From contig JAFABD010000268.1 in assembly GCA_023426225.1 (NCBI GenBank), positions 1 through 22,748 of the forward strand: DNA of 22,748 bases, read 5' to 3'. The translations under genes were made by a program, and so were the position numbers. The number at the start of each line of letters is the position of its first letter. Position 1 is the stretch's first letter. Of this stretch, positions 1 to 7,005 are shown in pieces. The notes under the pieces are model-generated. The model was given only the letters and a program-made list of their open reading frames with translations, did not search any database and was not told where the DNA came from. Origin of the DNA: Pseudomonadota bacterium. GTDB taxonomy: Bacteria; Pseudomonadota; Alphaproteobacteria; Sphingomonadales; Sphingomonadaceae.

Positions 1-9
1 ATCGCCACC

Positions 10-70
10 GGTTGTCTGGTCCGCTCTCCGGTCGGGGCTACGCCCCTCCCTACGATCAGCCCAGACAACC
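10..70. repeat. Nested inverted repeat (hairpin) left of the IS
   Basis: The 10-bp arms GGTTGTCTGG (10-19) and CCAGACAACC (61-70) are perfect inverted repeats. A second, smaller hairpin lies between them: GGGGC (34-38), loop TAC, GCCCC (42-46). The structure lies outside the insertion sequence. It could be a transcription terminator of a gene to the left, although no T-run follows, or a REP-type intergenic element. No coding frame was recognised in 1-129. Confidence 0.6.
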
Positions 71-76
71 GATCCT

Positions 77-120
77 ACCGGCCATCATAGTTGCCGCTCA
101 ACCGGCCATCGTAGTTGTCG
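77..120. repeat. Pair of 20-bp direct repeats, period 24 bp
   Basis: Positions 77-96 (ACCGGCCATCATAGTTGCCG) and 101-120 (ACCGGCCATCGTAGTTGTCG) match at 18 of 20 positions, with a 4-bp spacer (CTCA). They lie between the hairpin at 10-70 and the decayed small ORF at 130. The function is unknown. They may be part of a dispersed intergenic repeat. Confidence 0.65.
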
Positions 121-145
121 CCACGCAGAACGTCCGCAAGTGGGG

Positions 146-161
146 CGATTGTGTTGAAAAA
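146..161 (+). repeat. IS left terminal inverted repeat
   Basis: The left end CGATTGTGTTGAAAAA matches the right end perfectly over 16 bp when one is reverse-complemented. Imperfect matching may continue inward. Confidence 0.85.
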
Positions 162-223
162 CCCGCCCTTGAAGTCGCGGTGACGGTCTGATTCACTCCT
201 GCCGATCGGCGGGAGACGTGCGG

Positions 224-1600
224 ATGATGGGCGAGCGAACCGTGTCGCAGGAGTCGCTGTTCTACAGCTTCAACCTGGAGCGGCACGTGCCGGCGGACCA
301 CCTGCTGCGCTCGATCGACCGCTTCGTCGACCTGTCGGACCTGCGCGAGCAGCTGCGTCCCTTCTACAGCGAGACGGGCCGCCCCTCGATCGATCCCGAA
401 CTGATGCTGCGGATGCTGATCATCGGCTATTGCATGGGCATCCGCTCAGAGCGCCGGCTGTGCGAGGAAGTGCATGTGAACCTGGCCTATCGCTGGTTCT
501 GCCGGCTCGGGCTGGAAGGCGACGTGCCGAACCACTCGACCTTCTCTAAGAACCGGCACGGCAGGTTCCGCGACAGCGACCTGCTCCGCCACCTGTTCGA
601 GGCGACGGTGGCGCGCTGTATCGCCGAGAAGCTGGTCGGCGGCGAGGGCTTCGCGGTCGATGCCAGCCTGATCCGGGCCGATGCTGGCCGGCAGCACGTC
701 GTAGAAGATGTCGGGCAGCTTCCCCCGGCCAGCGCCAGCCATGCGGTGCGGGAATATCTGGCCGTGCTCGACGATGCCGCGTTCGGCGGCGCGACGCCGG
801 TGCCGCCCAAGCAACTGGCGGTGGCCGATCCGGCAGCACGGTGGACGGCGGCGTCGCGCGACCGCGCCTTCTTCGCCTATTCGACCAACTATCTGATCGA
901 TCTCGACCATGCCGTGATCGTCGATGTCGAGGCGACCACCGCCATCCGCCAGGCCGAGGTCACCGCCCAGCGCCGGATGATCGAGCGCACCCACGACCGG
1001 TTCGGGCTGTGGCCCGAGCGGCTCGCGGCGGATACCGGATACGGCGATGCCAGGAACCTGTCCTGGCTGGTGGAGGAACGCGGCATCGAGCCGCACATCC
1101 CGGTGTTCGACAAGTCGGCACGGCGCGACGGCAGCTTCGCGCGCGCCGACTTCGTCTTCGACCATGACGATGACAGCTATGTCTGCCCCGCCGGCAAGCA
1201 CCTGCGGCAGCGCCGGAAACGCTACCGGGCAGCACTGCCCTTCGTCGACGCGGAGGGCATGACCCGGTACCGCGCCAGCAAGTTCGATTGCGACGCCTGC
1301 GCCCTTAAGCCGCGCTGCTGCCCCAATGCGCCGGCCCGCAAGATCCTGCGCTCGATCCACGAGGGCGCCCGCGACATGGCGCGCGATATCGCCACCACCG
1401 ACGCCTATGTCGCCTCCCGCCGTCAGCGAAAGAAGGTCGAGATGCTGTTCGCCCACCTCAAGCGCATCCTGAATCTGCGCCGCCTGCGGCTGCGAGGACC
1501 CAACGGCGCTAAGGATGAATTCCACCTCGCCGCGACGGCCCAGAACCTCCGCAAGCTCGCCAAGCTCATCCCGATGCCGACCATGGCCGAAGCGCGGTGA
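224..1600 (+). CDS. IS1182-family DDE transposase
   Basis: This 458-residue protein catalyses cut-and-join of its own element. The N-terminal part (about residues 45-110) resembles the DUF772 transposase domain, ending in NHSTFSKNR. The RNase H-like catalytic core shows the three acidic residues in FAVDAS (D146), AADTGYGD (D270) and KKVEMLFAHLKR (E406). A cysteine-rich insert between the second D and the E (C321, C356, C359, C365, C366) is usual in IS1182 transposases and may bind zinc. The reading frame opens at a GTG (218), but ATG at 224 is chosen because GGGAG at 211-215 is then about 8 bases upstream. There are no internal stops and the length is normal for the family, so it should be functional. 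Confidence 0.93.
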   Translation: MMGERTVSQESLFYSFNLERHVPADHLLRSIDRFVDLSDLREQLRPFYSETGRPSIDPELMLRMLIIGYCMGIRSERRLCEEVHVNLAYRWFCRLGLEGDVPNHSTFSKNRHGRFRDSDLLRHLFEATVARCIAEKLVGGEGFAVDASLIRADAGRQHVVEDVGQLPPASASHAVREYLAVLDDAAFGGATPVPPKQLAVADPAARWTAASRDRAFFAYSTNYLIDLDHAVIVDVEATTAIRQAEVTAQRRMIERTHDRFGLWPERLAADTGYGDARNLSWLVEERGIEPHIPVFDKSARRDGSFARADFVFDHDDDSYVCPAGKHLRQRRKRYRAALPFVDAEGMTRYRASKFDCDACALKPRCCPNAPARKILRSIHEGARDMARDIATTDAYVASRRQRKKVEMLFAHLKRILNLRRLRLRGPNGAKDEFHLAATAQNLRKLAKLIPMPTMAEAR

Positions 1601-1660
1601 GCGCCGAGGCTGCTCGTCAGCGGTGCTCACCCATCATGCCGACTGGCACTCGAAGCCGCC

Positions 1661-1676
1661 TTTTTCAACACAATCG
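1661..1676 (-). repeat. IS right terminal inverted repeat
   Basis: TTTTTCAACACAATCG is the exact reverse complement of the left end at 146-161. It is followed by GGG, the putative target duplicate. Confidence 0.85.
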
Positions 1677-1849
1677 GGGCGCTTTCGGTCATTCCGCATT
1701 TATCAGGCTACCGCCCAGGAGCCTTTGTAAACGTCACCGACCGCTATTCGATCAGCCTGCACGCCACGACCGCGACGCTGATCTTCCCCGACTAGAATTG
1801 GTGGAAAGCGGACATTGCGCATTGCTGCGGTTCCGCACACATATGAGGA

Positions 1850-2320
1850 ATGAAACGGTCGATTGCACTCCTTTCCCTCGGCCTGGCAATTCCCGGGTGC
1901 GGAACGGGCGAGCGCCCGTTTCGAATGGTGCAGTTCTGCTTGGACGACGTAGGTCAGATTGCAACCATGAACGCGGTGCTGCGGGAAGTCGCGTCAGCCA
2001 ACAAGCTTCCGTTTTACGACAACAGCAAAGAAACCGAAGCTGAACTTAACTCGGCCGCCGAAGTTCAGCACAACCTACCAGTGGCCCATCCGACCGTGAA
2101 CGTCGGAACCGTAGGGCCTGATGCAATGGGGTTTAGCGCGGGAAACTTTGCTGAGGCGCCTTCACAAATCCTTATCGGCTTCTCGAAAGACGGCGACATC
2201 TCTAAGGCTCGCAAATTGTCCGATGACGTAGTGCATGCCCTTTCAAAACGATGGCGCGTCCACGAAGTGCCCGACGTGGAAACGAGCGGCGCATTCCCAT
2301 TGAAGGACTGCAACGGCTGA
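1850..2320 (+). CDS. Putative small lipoprotein, unknown function
   Basis: This 156-residue product is not recognised. Residues 1-17 form a short signal (MKRSIALLSLGLAIPGC) ending in a lipobox-like IPGC, which suggests a lipid-anchored periplasmic protein. The rest is soluble and has no transmembrane segment. A near C-terminal stretch (QILIGFSKDGDISKARKLSDDVVHALSKRW) looks like a beta strand followed by an amphipathic helix, as in small alpha/beta domains. Codon use is visibly more A/T-rich than in neighbouring genes, pointing to horizontal acquisition. It lies between the two copies of the small ORF family. The purine run GAGGA (1845-1849) touches the ATG with no spacing, so translation initiation is uncertain. 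It could be a cargo gene moved with the repeat. Confidence 0.6.
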   Translation: MKRSIALLSLGLAIPGCGTGERPFRMVQFCLDDVGQIATMNAVLREVASANKLPFYDNSKETEAELNSAAEVQHNLPVAHPTVNVGTVGPDAMGFSAGNFAEAPSQILIGFSKDGDISKARKLSDDVVHALSKRWRVHEVPDVETSGAFPLKDCNG

Positions 2321-2327
2321 CAGCCCT

Positions 2328-2474
2328 ATGTCCGATAGTGGGGCGTTTTCGGTGATCCGCATTTATCAGGCCCCCGCCGCCGTGATCGCGATGGTTCAAA
2401 AGACGCGCCCCATGGCCATGGTCGACGTCACCGGCAAGTCGATCCAGCTCGACGCCAAGACCTCGTCCGAATAA
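2328..2474 (+). CDS. 48-residue small ORF (copy B), unknown family
   Basis: An ATG at 2328 opens a 48-codon frame ending at TAA 2472-2474. The product starts MSDSGAFSVIRIYQAPAAVI and ends VDVTGKSIQLDAKTSSE. It is not recognised and has no signal peptide or clear membrane helix. The case for coding is comparative: a second copy (130-1795, broken by the IS) keeps the same phase at both ends despite a compensating indel pair. It starts 7 bp after the lipoprotein gene stops, so the two could be co-transcribed. No strong ribosome binding site precedes it, which lowers confidence. It could instead be a dispersed intergenic repeat that happens to be open. Confidence 0.5.
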   Translation: MSDSGAFSVIRIYQAPAAVIAMVQKTRPMAMVDVTGKSIQLDAKTSSE

Positions 2475-2594
2475 CGCCGGGCACCGCCCGCTCCCGCAAT
2501 CATCCGGAGCCGGGGCTTCATCCTCTGTTGGCGTGCCTGCGCGCAGGCTGATCCTGTGCCGCTCCCGAAAAAGAAGGCGGCCGAGGACGAGAGG

Positions 2595-3380
2595 ATGGAC
2601 ATGGAGCGTTTGCCATCGACGGTGGCGGCGCCGGACGCGGGCAGCCTGATCCCGCTGCGCGACGTCGAGGTCGCCTTCACCCCCGTGGTCGACACGCAGG
2701 ACGGCTGCGTCGTCGCCTATGAGGCCCAGTTGCAGCGCGGCGCCGCCCGGACGACGCGGGCGCTGCTCGCGGGCGTGCCGCTCGCCGAACGCGCGGGCCA
2801 GGATCACAATTGCCGCACGCTCGCCATGGCGGCGGCGGTCAAGGCCGGGATCGGGACGCGCAAGGTCCAGCTCGGCGTCAGCATCCTCGCCGCGCTGGTG
2901 CACGATCCGGCGGCCGAGGCCGAAGAGACGATCTTCGCCGCGATCGCCGCGCGCTTCCCGCATCGTCGGCTGGTGCTTCAGTTCAGCGAGGGCGACGGGC
3001 TCGACGGCGCGCACATGGCCGCGCTGATCGCGCAATATCATCGCCGCGGCTTCATGGTGGCGTTCGACGATTTCGGCTCGGCCGACAACGGGCTCGACCT
3101 GCTCGCGCGCTTCACCCCCGATGCGGTCAAGATCGACGCCGCGATCGTCCACCGGCTGTGCAGCAGTTGGTCGCGGCGGCTGGTGGTCGAAAGCATCGTG
3201 CAGATCGCCGAGCGCAGCGGCATCCGCGTCGTCGCCAAGGGCGTCGCGACGCGCGGCGAATATGACAAGCTGGTCCGGCTGGGCGTCCGCTACATGCAGG
3301 GGCCGCTGTTCGGCGCGGCCGAAACCGGGCGGCTGCCGCTGCCCGACTGGGAACCCTTCGAACCCGGCCTCGCCGGATGA
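2595..3380 (+). CDS. Degenerate EAL-domain protein
   Basis: This 261-residue protein has the fold of c-di-GMP phosphodiesterases over most of its length, but with eroded catalytic sites. It keeps the E of the signature (EAQ, 43-45, in place of EAL), DDFG (158-161) and KID (179-181). It loses the metal-binding Asn (GVS at 94-96), the Glu of the LVLE motif (LVLQFSE, 126-132) and both Glu of AEGVET (VAKGVAT, 213-219). In EAL proteins these residues bind the two metal ions, so hydrolysis is unlikely; a ligand- or protein-binding role is inferred. The frame opens at GTG 2556, but ATG 2595 is preferred because GAGGA (2583-2587) sits 7 bases upstream. The next gene is a second, more divergent relative. 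Confidence 0.85.
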   Translation: MDMERLPSTVAAPDAGSLIPLRDVEVAFTPVVDTQDGCVVAYEAQLQRGAARTTRALLAGVPLAERAGQDHNCRTLAMAAAVKAGIGTRKVQLGVSILAALVHDPAAEAEETIFAAIAARFPHRRLVLQFSEGDGLDGAHMAALIAQYHRRGFMVAFDDFGSADNGLDLLARFTPDAVKIDAAIVHRLCSSWSRRLVVESIVQIAERSGIRVVAKGVATRGEYDKLVRLGVRYMQGPLFGAAETGRLPLPDWEPFEPGLAG

Positions 3381-3556
3381 CGACGGCCCCGGCTGCGCTG
3401 GCAGCACTGGCGACGCGGACGGCCCCGACCGCCCCGGCGACGTGGACGGCTTGGGCGGCACGGGGGAATCCCTATGCGGGCTTTTCCAATGCGGCGTCGC
3501 CCGGAATGGGTCGGCGGGCGTTAACCATTTAACCTCGGGACAGAAAGGGGAATGCC

Positions 3557-4285
3557 ATGCCTTCGCCCATCGCCGTCCCGAGCACCGTCGACTTCCTCCC
3601 GCTGATCGCCGCAGACGGCGCCACGCCGATCGCGTGGATGGCCAGACCGCAAGCGCGCGGCGATTCGGCGGTCGAGCCGGACCGCATGGATTCGATGTTC
3701 CTCGCAACCCTCGCTTTCGTCATCCGAACGGCAGCCGAATCGGGGCTGATTTCCCCCCAATCGCCGCTTTTGGTCACGATTCCGGGCGATTCGTCACCCC
3801 ATCGGGCGCTGTCCCAGCTGTTCCGGGTGGCGCTCGCCAACCGGCTTTCGCCCGCGCTGATCCGTGTCGCGATCGACGTCGGCGACGGTGCGGCGGCCGA
3901 TCGGGCGACGGCGCTTGCCGCCGCCTGCGCCGCGCGCGGCATCGGAATCGTGCTCGATCGCTTCGCTGCCACCCCGCTCGCGCTGCGGCTGCTGGCGCGC
4001 TTCACGCCGTGTTTTATCCTTCTGGATCAGGGTCTTGTGCGGGCGATCGACGCCAGCGAATCGCGCCGCCGGATGCTCGACGGCGTCATCCGGCTGGCGC
4101 GGGCGATCGACGTTCCGCTCGTCGCGACGGGCATCGAGCATCGCGCCGAACAGGCCGCGCTCGCCGCGCTCGGCATCCGCCGCTTCCGCCTCGACCGCAC
4201 CGCCCCGCTCCCGCGCCCGCCGCGCCGCCATCCTCCCTTCCCGTTCCCCCCGCTTCCCCGCCAGCCCGCCGCCGCGCTCCACTGA
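3557..4285 (+). CDS. Highly divergent EAL-like protein with proline-rich tail
   Basis: This 242-residue protein keeps only the outline of an EAL domain. LDRFAATPLALRLLARFTP (133-151) stands where DDFG and its following helix would be, FILLD (153-157) where the KID strand would be, and LVATGIEH (188-195) where VVAEGVET would be. No EAL signature is visible and essentially all metal ligands are missing, so it cannot be a classical phosphodiesterase. The order of elements matches the upstream EAL protein, and both share LLARFTP, which suggests tandem duplication and decay. Residues about 218-238 form a proline/arginine-rich tail. AAAGGGGA upstream at good spacing supports the ATG at 3557. The assignment rests on motif order seen by eye. 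Confidence 0.65.
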   Translation: MPSPIAVPSTVDFLPLIAADGATPIAWMARPQARGDSAVEPDRMDSMFLATLAFVIRTAAESGLISPQSPLLVTIPGDSSPHRALSQLFRVALANRLSPALIRVAIDVGDGAAADRATALAAACAARGIGIVLDRFAATPLALRLLARFTPCFILLDQGLVRAIDASESRRRMLDGVIRLARAIDVPLVATGIEHRAEQAALAALGIRRFRLDRTAPLPRPPRRHPPFPFPPLPRQPAAALH

Positions 4286-4330
4286 CCGAGCCCGCTTGCG
4301 CCCGCCGCCAGCCGCGCTAACAGGGCGACC

Positions 4331-5011
4331 GTGTCCGATCCCACCACCATCCGCCGCCTCTACGGCCGTCGCCAGGGCCACAAGCTCCGCCTCGGCCAGT
4401 CCGCCCTGGTCGAGGAGCTGCTGCCCCGGGTCAGCGTCCCAGAAACCGGCGCGCTCGATTCGCCGACGCTGTTCGGCGACGCGCGCCCGCTCGAATTCGA
4501 GATCGGCTTCGGCGGCGGCGAGCATCTCGCTGGCCAGGCGGCGATGCGCCCGGACCACGGCTTTATCGGCTGCGAGCCCTTCCTGAACGGCGTCGTCGGC
4601 GCGCTCAACCATATCCGCGACGGCGAACTGGCCAATGTGCGGCTGTACATGGGCGATGCGCTGTCGGTGCTCGAACGCCTGCCCGACGCCAGCCTCGAGC
4701 GCGTCTATCTCCTCCATCCCGACCCCTGGCCCAAGGCACGCCACGCCAAACGGCGGATGGTCAACAACGGCCCGCTCGACCTGATCGCCGCCAAGCTCAA
4801 GTCCGGCGGCGAATTCCGGCTCGGCACCGATGACCCCACCTATTGCCGCTGGGCGATGATGGTGATGAACGCCCGCACCGACTTCGTGTGGCTGGCCGAA
4901 ACCCCCGCCGACTTCCTCACCCGCCCCGCCGACTGGCCCGAGACGCGCTACGAGCGCAAGGCGCGGCGCCAGGGGCACGAGGTGTGGTATTTCCGCTATC
5001 GCCGCGTCTGA
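4331..5011 (+). CDS. trmB: tRNA (guanine-46-N7)-methyltransferase
   Basis: TrmB transfers a methyl group from S-adenosylmethionine to N7 of G46 in the tRNA variable loop. The 226-residue product has the family landmarks in order: the SAM-binding loop FEIGFGGGEHL (56-66), GCEPF (80-84) ending the next strand, GDA (108-110), the signature LLHPDPWPKARHAKRRMV (127-144), and GTDD (165-168) near the C-terminus. Length is normal. The start is GTG at 4331 with AGGG about 8 bases upstream; no ATG fits the conserved N-terminus. It lies 45 bp after the EAL-like gene on the same strand and may be co-transcribed with it. Confidence 0.95.
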   Translation: MSDPTTIRRLYGRRQGHKLRLGQSALVEELLPRVSVPETGALDSPTLFGDARPLEFEIGFGGGEHLAGQAAMRPDHGFIGCEPFLNGVVGALNHIRDGELANVRLYMGDALSVLERLPDASLERVYLLHPDPWPKARHAKRRMVNNGPLDLIAAKLKSGGEFRLGTDDPTYCRWAMMVMNARTDFVWLAETPADFLTRPADWPETRYERKARRQGHEVWYFRYRRV

Positions 5012-5025
5012 TCCGCGGCCGATGG

Positions 5026-5053
5026 TTGCGCCTCCGCCACGAATCGGCTAGGC
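5026..5053 (+). promoter_or_regulatory. Candidate promoter of the riboswitch-exporter transcript
   Basis: TTGCGC (5026-5031) and CTAGGC (5048-5053) are separated by 16 bp and sit just before the riboswitch. The match to sigma-70 boxes is moderate, and the call depends mainly on position. Confidence 0.3.
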
Positions 5054-5058
5054 GCCGC

Positions 5059-5180
5059 CGCGTCATCTGGGGAGTAGCCACCCGCCACGCACGGGGGCTG
5101 CCGCGTCAACATGCTCGGTCGAGAGGCCGTGGCGCGGCAGGGGACGGCAATGCCGTCCGGGCGAGACCAATGGCATCGCG
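5059..5180 (+). promoter_or_regulatory. yybP-ykoY family Mn2+ riboswitch
   Basis: Two conserved loop sequences of this class are present in the right order and spacing: GGGGAGTAGC (5069-5078) and GGCGAGACCA (5159-5168). GTCAACATGC (5105-5114) and a GC-rich stem, GGGACGGCAATGCCGTCC (5141-5158), lie between them. CGCG at 5059-5062 and 5177-5180 may contribute to the closing helix. In known members, Mn2+ docks the two loops and turns on expression of Mn2+ exporters. The downstream gene is a GDT1/UPF0016 exporter, a known partner of this riboswitch. About 27 bases separate it from the start codon and there is no T-run, so control at translation initiation is inferred. Confidence 0.88.
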
Positions 5181-5207
5181 CTTCCGTCCGGCCGGGCGGG
5201 AGGCGGG

Positions 5208-5822
5208 ATGTCGTTGGATTCGCGTTCGCCCGGCCCGGAGACCTTCGTGTTCGAAGCCATCATCACCTCGACCTTCGCGGTCGCGCTCGCCGAGATCGGC
5301 GACAAGACCCAGCTGCTCGCGATCGTGCTTGCCGCGCGGTTCAAGCGGCCGGTGCCGATCATCCTCGGCATTCTGGTGGCGACGCTCGCCAACCATTTCC
5401 TCGCCGCACTGGTCGGCGTCGAGGTCGCCGGGCTCGCGAACGGGCGCTGGTTCTCCTATCTCGTCGCGGGTGCGTTCGTCGCGATGGCGTTCTGGACGCT
5501 GATCCCCGACAATCTCGACGATCCGCACGACCAGCCGGCCCGGTTCGGCGCCTTTCTCAGCACGCTGATCGCCTTCTTCCTCGTCGAAATGGGCGACAAG
5601 ACTCAGGTCGCGACGATCTCGCTCGGCGCACGCTTTCACAATGTCTGGGCGGTCACGGCGGGGACGACGCTGGGCATGATGATCGCCAACGTTCCCGCCG
5701 TGCTGTTCGGCAACGTGCTGATCCGCCGCGTGCCGCTGGCGCTCGTCCGCCGATTGGCGGCGGGACTGTTCCTCGTCATCGGGCTGGTCCTGTTCGCCCA
5801 GACGGCAGGCCTGCTCGGCTAG
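5208..5822 (+). CDS. GDT1/UPF0016 (TMEM165) family cation exporter, probably Mn2+
   Basis: This 204-residue inner-membrane protein has two homologous halves. Each carries the family signature E-x-G-D-K-T: EIGDKT at 29-34 and EMGDKT at 127-132, flanked by hydrophobic helices (about six in all). These acidic motifs form the cation path in the family, which includes bacterial Mn2+ exporters such as MneA and eukaryotic TMEM165. Substrate choice is inferred from the Mn2+-type riboswitch just upstream. GGGAGG (5198-5203) precedes the ATG by 4 bases. The stop codon overlaps the stop of the convergent downstream gene in one CTAG (5819-5822). Expected role: relief of manganese excess. Confidence 0.9.
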   Translation: MSLDSRSPGPETFVFEAIITSTFAVALAEIGDKTQLLAIVLAARFKRPVPIILGILVATLANHFLAALVGVEVAGLANGRWFSYLVAGAFVAMAFWTLIPDNLDDPHDQPARFGAFLSTLIAFFLVEMGDKTQVATISLGARFHNVWAVTAGTTLGMMIANVPAVLFGNVLIRRVPLALVRRLAAGLFLVIGLVLFAQTAGLLG

Positions 5823-6931
5823 TCCGCAAGGGCCGGGGCGTTGCCGCTGCGCGCCCAGCGGCGACGCAGCAGCCGCCCGGCCATCGCGCCCGCGCCGGGG
5901 CGAAAGAACAGCCAGTCGCGGATCGCGGCGCCCTGCTCGGCACCGATCTCGCGCTTGTAGCCGCTGTCGCCCGCCCCCCAGTCGACGCGCTCGATCCCGG
6001 CGGCAACGGCGCGCGTCAGGTTGCGATATTGCAGCAGCTTTCCCGGCGAATAGCGGGCAAAGGCTGGATCATAGCTGTTGGCGATCGCGTAACGCAGCGC
6101 ACCGGCATCGAGGTCGAACGAGAAGGCGACCGGCGCGCCGTCGACCCGGAGCAACGCGGCCGACATCGTTGCCGCCAGCACCGGATCGGCCGCCGCGGCG
6201 CGCCAGAAGGCGCCATGCCCCTGCGCGGTGAACTTGGCGTCGCGCCCATCGGTCCGCGCAGCGATCCAACTGCGTTGCTCGATCGTCGCAAGCGACTCGA
6301 ACAGCGCCGGTCCCCAGTCCGCACCGCTGCAAAACTGCCAGTCGAGCGTGCCCTCGGCCGCCAGATGCTTCTCATGCGACCGGTTCTTGCGCAGCGTCGA
6401 GTTGCGCGGCCAGCATCCGGCGGCCTGCATCGCAGCCATGTCGAGCAGGTAGGAATCGGCGACAAAGCGGTCGATCGCGACCCAGCCGCGCGCCGCGGCC
6501 GCCGTCCGGAGCAGCATCAACGCCGGATCGCCGTCCATCACCGGTCCCAGTCGCAACGCACGGACGCTCCGCCCCAGCGCGTCGAGCAACGCCTCGCCGA
6601 CCGCCGCGTCGTCTACCGCATCGCGCCGGACCGGAAAGCTGCGGAACGGCCAGTAGCAGCCGGGCACCGTCGCCAGACCGATCGCGGCGGGACCGACCGG
6701 CACGAACGGCAGGGCAATCACCGCTTCGCCCGCGCGACGAACGATCAGCGTCCGCGCCGCCCCGCCATAGGCACGCAGCGCCGCCGCGTACCAGCCATAA
6801 CGGAGGAAGCGGTGGCTCGGCGCCGCACCGTCGGCAACCCGATCGATCGCCGCCGCCAGCCCGTCGAGCCGTTCGGCCGCGATCGGGCGCGCATCGGCGA
6901 CGAAGCGGGCGGGAGGGATCGGCATGGTCAT
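5819..6931 (-). CDS. CelD/BcsL-type GNAT acyltransferase family protein
   Basis: This 370-residue protein resembles the Acetyltransf_6 (BioF2-like, CelD/BcsL) branch of the GNAT fold, related to FemAB aminoacyltransferases. The visible pattern is a basic motif TLRKNRSHEKHLAAEG near residue 180, a strand-turn region with VDGAPVAFSFDL around 260, and the C-terminal YSPGKLLQYRNLTRAVAAG-(x)-DWGAGDSGYKREIG block (about 290-325), which is the most conserved part of the family. No signal peptide or membrane helix is seen, so it is probably cytoplasmic. Members are often linked to polysaccharide or envelope modification, but the substrate here is unknown. Translation may start at either of two nearby ATGs (6931 or 6925); neither has a clear ribosome binding site. 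Confidence 0.8.
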   Translation of the reverse strand: MTMPIPPARFVADARPIAAERLDGLAAAIDRVADGAAPSHRFLRYGWYAAALRAYGGAARTLIVRRAGEAVIALPFVPVGPAAIGLATVPGCYWPFRSFPVRRDAVDDAAVGEALLDALGRSVRALRLGPVMDGDPALMLLRTAAAARGWVAIDRFVADSYLLDMAAMQAAGCWPRNSTLRKNRSHEKHLAAEGTLDWQFCSGADWGPALFESLATIEQRSWIAARTDGRDAKFTAQGHGAFWRAAAADPVLAATMSAALLRVDGAPVAFSFDLDAGALRYAIANSYDPAFARYSPGKLLQYRNLTRAVAAGIERVDWGAGDSGYKREIGAEQGAAIRDWLFFRPGAGAMAGRLLRRRWARSGNAPALAD

Positions 6932-7005
6932 CGCCGCCGGGTCTAGCGCCGGCTCGTTACCATTCGGTTTGACGCAGGCGCGGGCGCTCGCCCATATCCC
7001 TCGGC

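Larger units (their letters stand above)
146..1676 (+). mobile_element. IS1182-like insertion sequence, complete
   Basis: A 16-bp sequence, CGATTGTGTTGAAAAA (146-161), recurs as its exact reverse complement at 1661-1676, bounding one transposase gene. The flanks are AGTGGGG on the left and GGGCGCTTTC on the right, which fits a 3-bp GGG target duplication (143-145 and 1677-1679). The uninterrupted related sequence at 2328-2356 reads AGTGGGGCGTTTTC and acts as an internal empty-site control for these boundaries. Because the site is a G-run, the exact end could shift by one base. Family assignment comes from the transposase. The element looks intact and possibly still mobile. Confidence 0.85.
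130..1795 (+). pseudogene. Decayed small ORF (copy A) split by the IS
   Basis: If bases 146-1676 and one GGG target duplicate are removed, the joined sequence (130-145 plus 1680-1795) lines up with the intact 48-codon ORF at 2328-2474. The reconstructed start reads TSASGALSVI against MSDSGAFSVI (7 of 10 identical). The end reads VNVTDRYSISLHATT against VDVTGKSIQLDAKTS. Copy A has ACG where copy B has ATG, one extra T at about 1691-1694, and about 31 bp missing in the middle. The last two changes restore the frame, so both ends are read in the same phase up to TAG at 1793-1795. The family is not recognised. The call rests on the similarity between the two copies. Confidence 0.6.

Noticed and set aside
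446..1630. Long minus-strand open frame across the transposase gene
   Set aside because: It is antisense to a protein with all catalytic motifs. It shows no family features and results from high GC.
2202..3707. Long minus-strand open frame under the EAL genes
   Set aside because: It has arginine/proline-rich low-complexity composition and no recognisable motif, and is the complement of real coding sequence.
5111..6946. 611-codon plus-strand open frame crossing two genes
   Set aside because: It runs through the exporter and the reverse-strand CelD-like gene in another frame, with an arginine-rich nonsense product.
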